From Woeseiaceae bacterium (GTDB lineage: Bacteria; Pseudomonadota; Gammaproteobacteria; Steroidobacterales; Woeseiaceae): 13,346 nt of DNA. Positions 6,726 through 12,828 of this stretch are shown here, piece by piece. Within the stretch, counting starts at the first letter, position 1; each line of letters opens with the position of its first letter. The notes under the pieces were generated by a model, which worked only from the letters and a program-made list of their open reading frames with translations, had not been told where the DNA came from and made no database searches. The position numbers and the translations under genes were made by a program. The DNA lies in contig WTCH01000057.1 in assembly GCA_013138675.1 (NCBI GenBank), positions 1 through 13,346 on the forward strand, in the 5' to 3' direction.

Positions 6726-8849
6726 TCATAATAGTGCTTTTAGGCACCGACGGTGCGCGTGTAACAGGGGCTCGGTGTAACCATTAGGTTGCTCGCAACC
6801 CTGAAACACCAGATCACAGGCCGCTTCAAATGCGATGCTCGCATCGTAGTCGTCGCTCATCCGATGGTACAAAGGGTCACCCGCGTTCTGCTCATCGACC
6901 ACGACGGCCATACGTTTGAACGTCTCCATGACCTGATCTTCGGTCGTCACGCCATGCAACAGCCAGTTCGCCATATGCTGGCTTGAGATGCGCAGCGTTG
7001 CTCGATCTTCCATGAGACCCACGTCGCTGATGTCGGGCACTTTCGAACATCCAACGCCCTGGTCGATCCAGCGCACAACATAGCCAAGTATGCCTTGCGC
7101 GTTGTTGTCCAGCTCATCCTGAATCGCCTTTGCGTCGAGGATCGAAGGGTCGCCCAGCGGTGGCGTCAAAATGTCATCGAGGCTTGCAAGCGGTCTTGAT
7201 GCCAGCGCTTCCTGGACCTGCCGTACGTCAACCGCGTGGTAGTGCATCGCGTGCAGCGTGGCCGCGGTCGGCGACGGCACCCATGCACAACTGGCTCCGG
7301 CCTCCGGGTGCGCCTGCTTGGTATCCATCATCTGTTTCATTTCATCAGGTTTCGGCCACATGCCTTTGCCGATCTGCGCCCTGCCCGGCAGCCCGCAGCG
7401 AATACCGATATCGACATTCCAGTCTTCATAGGCGTTGATCCATGGCTGCGCCTTTATTGCCTCTTTCGGTAGCACCGGACCCGCCTGCATGCTCGTGTGA
7501 ATTTCGTCACCGGTACGATCGAGGAATCCCGTATTAATGAACACCAGCCTTTCTTTCACTGCGCGTATGCATTCCTGCAGGTTCACGGTCGTGCGTCGCT
7601 CTTCATCCATGACACCGACCTTCAGCGTGTTTCGAGCGAGCCCGAGAAGGTCTTCTACGCGACCAAACAGTAAATTTGTGAACGCACATTCGTCCGGCCC
7701 GTGCATTTTCGGTTTGACGATGTAAACACTGTTGCTACGGCTGTTCGGCATGCGTTCGCTTTGTTTCGCGTTCGCCATCGCACACGCCGACGTTACGACG
7801 GCATCGAGCAAACCCTCGAACACTTCATTGCCGTCTTTGTCGACTACGGCGTCCGTGTGCATCAAGTGCCCGACGTTCCGGACCAGCATCAGGCTTTGGC
7901 CTGTCAGTATCAGCTCACCACCATCAGGCGTGCCGTAAACGCGATCCGCATTCAGTCGGCGCGTTGTCGACCGGCCGCCCTTATCGAAGCTCGCCTCAAG
8001 AGTGCCCTGCATCAGGCCCAGCCAATTGCGGTACACACCAACCTTGTCTTCGGCATCAACGGCCGCAACCGAATCTTCGCAGTCCTGGATGGTTGTAAGT
8101 GCGGACTCGAGGACGACATCGCTGACGTTGCCGGGGGCGTCGCGTCCGATCGGATGATTCGGGTCTGTCTGAATCTCGATGTGTAGCCCGTTGTTGCAGA
8201 ACAGGTAACTGCAACGACCACCTTCCTTTTTGAATCCGACGAATTTCTCCGCCGCGCGCCAGGCCTCGTCGCTCGGATTGGAATGACTACCCGATGGCAG
8301 CGGGATCGTGCGGTCGAGAAAATCGACCGCATAGGCAATGACGGCGGCACCACGCGCCGGATTGTAGGCAGCGCCTGCCTCCTTGCCGCCATCGTCGAGG
8401 ATGACATCAGTGCCGTAAAGCGCATCGTAAAGGCTGCCCCAACGAGCGTTGGCCGCATTCAATGCGAATCGCGCGTTGCTAACCGGGACGACCAGTTGAG
8501 GCCCTGCGATCTCGGCGATCTCGGGGTCGGCGCCTTCTGTGGATATCTGGAATGGCTCGCCCGACTCTTGCAGGTAGCCGATGTCTCTGAGGAACGCGAC
8601 GTACTCGGCATGATCCAGCGGCGCGTCCGCTTGCAGGCCATGCCAATTGTCGATTTGTTGCTGCATCGCGTCACGCACGTGCAGGAGATCGCGATTAACC
8701 GGCGTGAGGTCCTCGATCAGCGATTCGAGGCCCTGCCAGAACTCTCCTGCGCGGAAGTCAATTGCAGGTAGCAGCTCGTCTTCGATGAAGGCACGAAAAC
8801 CGGTATTTACTGAAAGATTGCCGATTTGGTCGCTATGCATTGATGCCAT
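6726..8849 (-). CDS. glcB: malate synthase G
   Basis: The enzyme condenses glyoxylate with acetyl-CoA to malate (EC 2.3.3.9), the second step of the glyoxylate shunt, in the cytoplasm. The product has 707 residues from the ATG at 8847-8849, which has GGGAGA six bases upstream; a TTG at 8855 abuts that site and is rejected. The length fits the monomeric G isoform (723 in E. coli) rather than the shorter A isoform. Key residues are in place: Arg324 in L-V-R-N-V-G-H, the magnesium ligands Glu416 in V-M-D-E-E-R-R and Asp444 in N-T-G-F-L-D-R-T, and the catalytic base Asp596 in W-I-D-Q-G-V-G-C. The 21-base gap to aceA upstream and the 4-base gap to modA downstream place it in the middle of one long transcript. 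The symbol follows the isoform; in this context the gene works with aceA rather than with glycolate oxidation. Confidence 0.95.
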   Translation of the reverse strand: MASMHSDQIGNLSVNTGFRAFIEDELLPAIDFRAGEFWQGLESLIEDLTPVNRDLLHVRDAMQQQIDNWHGLQADAPLDHAEYVAFLRDIGYLQESGEPFQISTEGADPEIAEIAGPQLVVPVSNARFALNAANARWGSLYDALYGTDVILDDGGKEAGAAYNPARGAAVIAYAVDFLDRTIPLPSGSHSNPSDEAWRAAEKFVGFKKEGGRCSYLFCNNGLHIEIQTDPNHPIGRDAPGNVSDVVLESALTTIQDCEDSVAAVDAEDKVGVYRNWLGLMQGTLEASFDKGGRSTTRRLNADRVYGTPDGGELILTGQSLMLVRNVGHLMHTDAVVDKDGNEVFEGLLDAVVTSACAMANAKQSERMPNSRSNSVYIVKPKMHGPDECAFTNLLFGRVEDLLGLARNTLKVGVMDEERRTTVNLQECIRAVKERLVFINTGFLDRTGDEIHTSMQAGPVLPKEAIKAQPWINAYEDWNVDIGIRCGLPGRAQIGKGMWPKPDEMKQMMDTKQAHPEAGASCAWVPSPTAATLHAMHYHAVDVRQVQEALASRPLASLDDILTPPLGDPSILDAKAIQDELDNNAQGILGYVVRWIDQGVGCSKVPDISDVGLMEDRATLRISSQHMANWLLHGVTTEDQVMETFKRMAVVVDEQNAGDPLYHRMSDDYDASIAFEAACDLVFQGCEQPNGYTEPLLHAHRRCLKALL

Positions 8850-8870
8850 CGGCAATCTCCCGGTAATCGT

Positions 8871-10151
8871 TCAGGCCACGAACTGCTCCTCTTCGGTGCT
8901 ACCGTCGAGTGCCGTCGTGGATGACAGGCCATTCATTATCGTGTTTTGCACGGCGTCGAAGTAGCCAGCACCGACGAAGGACTGGTGCTTGGCAGCACGG
9001 AAGCCGAATTTCTCGTCAGCAAATTCCTGCTGCTGCAGCTTGGAGTAAGCATACATGCCCTCTGCCTTGTAGGCACGACTCAGGTTAAACATGCTCGAGT
9101 TCAGCGCATGCCAACCGGCCAGAGTGATGAACTGGAATTTGTAGCCCATTTTGCCCAGCTCTTCACGGAAGATCTTCATCGTCTCGTCGTCAAGATTTGC
9201 CTTCCAGTTGAAAGACGGCGAGCAGTTGTACGCCAGCAACTGATCCGGGAACTCGGCATGAATCGCGTCGGCGAATTTTTGCGCCTGCTCGAGATCCGGT
9301 TTCGACGTTTCGCACCAGATCAGGTCGGCATAGGGCGCATAGGCCAGGCCGCGAGCAATCGCCTTATCAAGACCGGCATTGGTTCGGTAAAAACCTTCCG
9401 GCGTGCGTTCGCCCGTGATGAATGGGAAGTCACGTTCATCGGAGTCGGATGTAATCAGATCGGCAGCGTCCGCATCGGTGCGTGCGAGCAGCACGGTCGG
9501 TACGCCGCAGACGTCAGCAGCAAGTCGAGCAGCAGATAGTTTTGCAACTGCCTCTGCTGTTGGTACCAATACTTTGCCACCCATATGGCCACATTTCTTG
9601 GCTGATGACAGCTGATCTTCGAAGTGAACACCGGCCGCTCCGGCGCGAATCATGCTCTTCATTAGTTCGAATGCATTGAGATTGCCACCAAAGCCCGCCT
9701 CGGCGTCCGCGATGACCGGCGGAAACCAGTCGATGCTCGAATCCTCATTCAACGCGTGAATCTCGTCGGTACGGGCCAACGCGTTGTTGATCCGCTCCAC
9801 CATTTTGGGCACTGAGTCCACCGGATACAGGCTCTGGTCCGGGTACATTTCGCCGGCGCTGTTGCCATCGCCAGCCACCTGCCAGCCGGAGCAGTAAATG
9901 GCTTTGAGGCCTGCCTGTACTTCCTGGATAGCCTGGTTGCCAGTCAGTGCACCCAAACCACAAACCGGGTCTTCTTTGTGAATGAGTCGCCAGAATTTCT
10001 CGGCGCCGAGTCGTGCCAACGTATGCTCGATATTGACCGTGCCGCGCAGTTTGACGACATCTTCGGCGCTGTAGTTACGTTCGATTCCCTTCCAGCGCGG
10101 GCTATCTGCCCATTCCGCTTCAAGCGCCTTAATCTGTTCCTGACGTTTCAT
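8871..10151 (-). CDS. aceA: isocitrate lyase
   Basis: The enzyme cleaves isocitrate to succinate and glyoxylate (EC 4.1.3.1), the first step of the glyoxylate shunt that allows growth on acetate, fatty acids and other C2 sources. The product has 426 residues from the ATG at 10149-10151, preceded by GGAG six bases upstream; a TTG twelve bases further out overlaps that ribosome-binding site and is rejected. The length matches bacterial AceA (434 in E. coli). The catalytic motif K-K-C-G-H-M carries the active-site Cys187, and the metal-site region reads A-D-A-E-A-G-F-G-G (148-156). Other family segments include S-G-W-Q-V-A-G-D (88-95) and N-C-S-P-S-F-N-W in the second half. It is followed by glcB after 21 bases and preceded by the RraA-like gene 38 bases upstream; that gap contains a TTCACA element also found in the regulator's control region. 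Confidence 0.96.
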   Translation of the reverse strand: MKRQEQIKALEAEWADSPRWKGIERNYSAEDVVKLRGTVNIEHTLARLGAEKFWRLIHKEDPVCGLGALTGNQAIQEVQAGLKAIYCSGWQVAGDGNSAGEMYPDQSLYPVDSVPKMVERINNALARTDEIHALNEDSSIDWFPPVIADAEAGFGGNLNAFELMKSMIRAGAAGVHFEDQLSSAKKCGHMGGKVLVPTAEAVAKLSAARLAADVCGVPTVLLARTDADAADLITSDSDERDFPFITGERTPEGFYRTNAGLDKAIARGLAYAPYADLIWCETSKPDLEQAQKFADAIHAEFPDQLLAYNCSPSFNWKANLDDETMKIFREELGKMGYKFQFITLAGWHALNSSMFNLSRAYKAEGMYAYSKLQQQEFADEKFGFRAAKHQSFVGAGYFDAVQNTIMNGLSSTTALDGSTEEEQFVA

Positions 10152-10189
10152 TCTTTTCTCCAAAACGAAATTCGTGTGAAAAACTCTTG
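10152..10189 (-). promoter_or_regulatory. aceA leader with inverted repeat and one TTCACA element
   Basis: The short gap upstream of aceA is AT-rich compared with its surroundings. It holds a perfect inverted repeat ACGAA-A-TTCGT at 10165-10175 and, on the minus strand, TTCACA at 10180-10175, the same hexamer that is repeated three times in front of the regulator gene. It could be an internal operator or promoter giving extra expression of aceA, or simply the aceA leader. A single hexamer is weak evidence. Confidence 0.25.
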
Positions 10190-10720
10190 TTAAATGGGGT
10201 GATCGCGCGCTGCCCAGGAGGCGAGAAACACCACTCCATCTGCATCGGCGGCGATAATGTCGTCGCGCCGGATATAAGCACCAGCAATGCGCATCGGCCT
10301 GCCGCGAACACCAAGGCCGCGTTTTTTACTTTTCCGGGGGCAAGAGGCCAATGCGAAAATCCCGATCGGCGCCTCTTTGAGTTCCTCGACATCTCGCACT
10401 GATCCGTTGATCACGATGCCAGCCCAGCCGCTCTTTGCGGCCAGTTGCGCAAGATCGCCACCCAGCATGGCGCAATTCGTCGATGCACTATTGTCAACGA
10501 ACAGCACGCGGCCGTTACCAGGCTCTTTCAACGTCGCTTTGACCAGCGAGTTGTCGTCTTGCGTTGAAATTGTCTCGACCTTGCCCAGGCAAACGGACAC
10601 TGCGCCAAAACTCCGATAGCCGTTCTGCAATACTTCGGCATCTGGATTCGCGTCGCAGAAATCCGCAGTCGGCTGGACAGGGAAGTTTGTAACGCTTGAT
10701 GTAAGTTCTGCTTGCTGCAC
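10190..10720 (-). CDS. RraA / HMG-CHA aldolase family protein
   Basis: The product has 176 residues from a GTG at 10718-10720, preceded by GGAG nine bases upstream. It aligns along its length with E. coli RraA (161 residues), which binds RNase E and inhibits it, and with the related class II 4-hydroxy-4-methyl-2-oxoglutarate aldolases, which also decarboxylate oxaloacetate. Family segments are G-R-V-L-F-V-D (70-76), L-A-Q-L-A (90-94), G-W-A-G-I-V-I-N-G-S-V-R-D (98-110) and D-A-D-G-V-V at 159-164. Unlike E. coli RraA, which has R-Q, it keeps Arg109-Asp110 and Glu113 of the aldolase motif D-x20-R-D-x2-E/D; the first Asp appears shifted by one position (Asp89, 19 residues before Arg109). A metabolic role near the glyoxylate shunt (oxaloacetate or pyruvate chemistry) is thus plausible, and RNase E regulation remains possible. 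It sits 18 bases after the unknown 131-aa gene and 38 before aceA. Confidence 0.85.
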   Translation of the reverse strand: MQQAELTSSVTNFPVQPTADFCDANPDAEVLQNGYRSFGAVSVCLGKVETISTQDDNSLVKATLKEPGNGRVLFVDNSASTNCAMLGGDLAQLAAKSGWAGIVINGSVRDVEELKEAPIGIFALASCPRKSKKRGLGVRGRPMRIAGAYIRRDDIIAADADGVVFLASWAARDHPI

Positions 10721-10738
10721 TTCTTCTTTCTCCGTGGC

Positions 10739-11134
10739 TTAAGCAGCGACGCCGTCGGCGAGCCCGACGTGCCGAGCAATGTCCTGGCCAAGGCGCTGAA
10801 CGAACAACAACCCGCCATCGCGCGTAATGAACCTGTGCAATCCGCTCGAGCGACGCTCTGACGTAGTTTGCTGTTGGCTCGCGGAGGTCGGGATCAAAAT
10901 TCTGCCAGCCTCACTGCGAAACAGCAGGCGACGGCTGCCGTTCATGCCCGACCATCCTATGAACTGGCGGGAGTCCTTGAGGCGCACGACATGACCGTCG
11001 GCAAGCATTGCAAAACATTCTGAATAGCGCATCGGTGTATCCACCCCGTAGCTGACCACGTCCGCATGGCTTGCGCCGTTGAGCGGAATCATCTGGTCCA
11101 GGTACTTCGCTTTCTCAATTTGCTCTTGCTGCAT
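10739..11134 (-). CDS. unknown 131-residue protein, first gene of the glyoxylate-shunt cluster
   Basis: The product has 131 residues from the ATG at 11132-11134, with AGGGG nine bases upstream. It has no signal peptide, membrane segment or lipobox, so it should be cytoplasmic. The N-terminus is charged and helical (Q-Q-E-Q-I-E-K-A-K-Y). The middle (about 35-85) alternates short hydrophobic stretches and turns, as in a small beta-sheet domain, with R-L-K-D-S-R-Q-F-I-G-W at 51-61 and R-I-L-I-P at 78-82. A Ser/Gln/Thr-rich linker (83-95) leads to a last segment with R-D-G-G-L-L-F-V-Q-R-L-G-Q-D-I-A. I do not recognise the family. It is the first gene after the divergent regulator region, in the position of a cluster-specific accessory or regulatory protein. 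Its ribosome-binding site, closely packed neighbours and the absence of a competing frame support it as real. Confidence 0.7.
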   Translation of the reverse strand: MQQEQIEKAKYLDQMIPLNGASHADVVSYGVDTPMRYSECFAMLADGHVVRLKDSRQFIGWSGMNGSRRLLFRSEAGRILIPTSASQQQTTSERRSSGLHRFITRDGGLLFVQRLGQDIARHVGLADGVAA

Positions 11135-11262
11135 GTCGATACCCCTGATGTGTGTCCCTTGCGTGTAGTGAATGGCCGCGCTTCGAGGTGTATAGTAAGC
11201 ATACGATTGTTAAAATTTCACAGAAAAAACTTCACAGTGTTAATTTCACAAATGGAAGGGCC
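11135..11262. promoter_or_regulatory. divergent control region of regulator and glyoxylate-mod cluster
   Basis: These 128 bases lie between the start of the seven-gene minus-strand run and the start of the RamB/PrpR-like regulator. The right half is strikingly AT-rich. It contains a TATAGTA/TACTATA stretch (11191-11197) that could serve as a -10 element for the minus-strand cluster, though no good -35 sits at the standard distance, which would suit an activator-dependent promoter. The three phased TTCACA repeats lie just upstream of that element for the minus direction, and between it and the start codon for the regulator. Joint control of both transcripts from this region is likely. Confidence 0.55.
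11210..11251 (+). repeat. three tandem 14-base repeats with TTCACA core (candidate operator)
   Basis: TTCACA occurs at 11217-11222, 11231-11236 and 11245-11250, each copy starting exactly 14 bases after the previous one. Lining up the 14-base units gives the shared core A-A-Y-T-T-C-A-C-A-R (Y is T, C, T and R is G, G, A). The last copy ends 12 bases before the regulator's ATG. Regular direct repeats beside an autoregulated XRE-family gene are typical of operators, but binding by this regulator is inferred. Confidence 0.6.
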
Positions 11263-12828
11263 ATGGGTTTAAGACAGGGACTGGGGCGCAAGGCCCATTT
11301 CGTCGGCACCAAGATCAAGTCGCTCAGGAAGCGTAACCACCTGACTTTGGAAGACTTATCGGTGCGCTGTATTCAACTGGACGCCGAGGCAGGACCCTCT
11401 GTGTCCTACCTGTCGATGATCGAAAACGGCAAACGGACGCCGTCCGAACGCCTGTTAAACATCATTGCCGACATTTTTCAGAAAGATTTGACTTGGTTTT
11501 ATGACGAATCACTGGACGACGAGGCCATGGACCCGGCGCCTGTCTCATCCGCCGTCAGTGGCCTGCCTCTCGAACCTGGATTCCTGTTCTCCGAGAGCCT
11601 GCTGCAAATTGCTATCCCGGAGCTACTCGCGCAGACGGGCACGACGGGCCGTCAGTTTGCTCACCTGTTGATTCGCGCTCACCAGGAGTCAAACCGCAAC
11701 CGTTTTCCCGACCTTGAAAGAGCCGCGGAAAGCGTGGGAGCGAAGCGTTTCCCAATGACCGTTGAGGATGTTTTCGACATTGCCGCAAGCCTTGGCCTCA
11801 AGATCCAGTGGTTTGATCGCTCACCGTTCAAGGACAAGGGAGAGACGGACAAACCGTTGAACACGATCGTGCGCTCGTTTTTCGACGCGCCTGACAAAAT
11901 ATATTTGAACCGCTCATTGCAGGACACGCCGGCACGATTGAAGTTCGACCTCGCCAACCACATCGCACATAAGGTATTGCATGACGGCGACGGCGCGCGC
12001 GCACCGCAGATTTCCGGTGGCAGAGTGTCCGGGAGGCGCCACGACTCTGACTCCTCCAACGTCGACGCAAAGGACATCTTGTTCGCGTGGCGCGACTTCG
12101 AGTGCAGCTATTTTGCAGCGGCGCTGCTGGCACCGAAAACGCCGTTCCGTCAGTTCCTCGCCAAGCACGCGTACGCCATAAACTCCGGTGACAAGGTCGA
12201 ACTGACCAAGACGCTGGTCATGCGACGCATGCCGAGCGTCAGCCCTTACCCGTTCTGGCACTACTTCGACGCCTATCCGCCGGGTAACCTGAGGGCTGTA
12301 TACCGTGGCAATGGTATTCCTCTGCCATGGGGCAACATGTCGATGATCTCCGACCCATGTCAGCATTGGGCCGTGTTCCGCATGTTGAATACGCGTTCCA
12401 ACCAACCATCAGCGCAAATATCAGTCCTGCGATCGGGCGACGACAAACGCCTCTATTGTTGTGAATCGATTCGCAGCAAGGATGCCGCAGGCAATCCGCA
12501 CGTGCTGTGCGCCGGGATCGATCTCGCTCCTGCGCTAAAGGCGCAAAACATCGAACCCATGGAAACGATCGAAGCCATCGAGAAAAGCTGCAACGATAAC
12601 GGCGGCTCTGGTCCGATTCCGGAAACGGCGCGCGGTCAACTGGAAAGCATCGGCAAGATTCTGAACATTGGATGGGTTGCGCAAGGCGCCGAAAAAGACG
12701 CGACGATTATTTGTCCACGTAGCTCGGGCTGCCCTCGAGACAAGCATTGCCTCGGCAAACCCAATCCGAAACTCAAGCCACAGATCGATCAGATCCGCGA
12801 GTCGGTACTTTCTTCGGGCGGCAATTAG
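11263..12828 (+). CDS. RamB/PrpR-like (ScfR) XRE-family regulator, probable regulator of the glyoxylate cluster
   Basis: The product has 521 residues from the ATG at 11263, with GGAAGGG just upstream; in-frame starts further 5-prime would run through the AT-rich repeats and are rejected. Residues about 13-72 form an XRE helix-turn-helix (G-T-K-I-K-S-L-R-K-R, then S-Y-L-S-M-I-E-N-G-K-R-T-P). The middle, about 130-300, resembles ImmA/IrrE domains (F-D-L-A-N-H-I-A-H, then F-A-A-A-L-L-A-P), but the HExxH metal motif is degenerate (N-H-I-A-H, 232-236), so protease activity is unlikely. The C-terminal part carries C-Q-H-W-A-V-F-R (366-373) and a terminal cysteine group (Cys416, 484, 490, 496), as in short-chain fatty acyl regulators. 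Relatives are RamB of Corynebacterium, which controls aceA and aceB, and PrpR of Mycobacterium, which binds acyl-CoA and an iron-sulfur cluster. Divergence from the aceA-glcB cluster fits that role. Its stop overlaps that of the kelch-like gene. Confidence 0.88.
   Translation: MGLRQGLGRKAHFVGTKIKSLRKRNHLTLEDLSVRCIQLDAEAGPSVSYLSMIENGKRTPSERLLNIIADIFQKDLTWFYDESLDDEAMDPAPVSSAVSGLPLEPGFLFSESLLQIAIPELLAQTGTTGRQFAHLLIRAHQESNRNRFPDLERAAESVGAKRFPMTVEDVFDIAASLGLKIQWFDRSPFKDKGETDKPLNTIVRSFFDAPDKIYLNRSLQDTPARLKFDLANHIAHKVLHDGDGARAPQISGGRVSGRRHDSDSSNVDAKDILFAWRDFECSYFAAALLAPKTPFRQFLAKHAYAINSGDKVELTKTLVMRRMPSVSPYPFWHYFDAYPPGNLRAVYRGNGIPLPWGNMSMISDPCQHWAVFRMLNTRSNQPSAQISVLRSGDDKRLYCCESIRSKDAAGNPHVLCAGIDLAPALKAQNIEPMETIEAIEKSCNDNGGSGPIPETARGQLESIGKILNIGWVAQGAEKDATIICPRSSGCPRDKHCLGKPNPKLKPQIDQIRESVLSSGGN
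12825..12828. other. overlapping stop codons of convergent genes
   Basis: The four bases TTAG hold the regulator stop (TAG, 12826-12828) on the plus strand and the kelch-like gene stop (TAA, 12827-12825) on the minus strand. There is no intergenic space, so transcripts of both genes must end inside the opposite gene. Confidence 0.9.

Noticed and set aside
7701..8186. Plus-strand open frame inside glcB
   Set aside because: It is antisense to the malate synthase catalytic region and carries no family motif.
8946..9539. Plus-strand open frame inside aceA
   Set aside because: It is antisense to isocitrate lyase, without start signals or recognisable domain.
11152..11262. Extended N-terminus of the regulator (37 extra residues)
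   Set aside because: It would translate the AT-rich repeat region, has no ribosome-binding site, and the GGAAGGG-preceded ATG at 11263 starts right before the helix-turn-helix domain.
11914..12405. Minus-strand open frame inside the regulator gene
   Set aside because: It is antisense to conserved parts of the regulator and shows no domain or ribosome-binding site.
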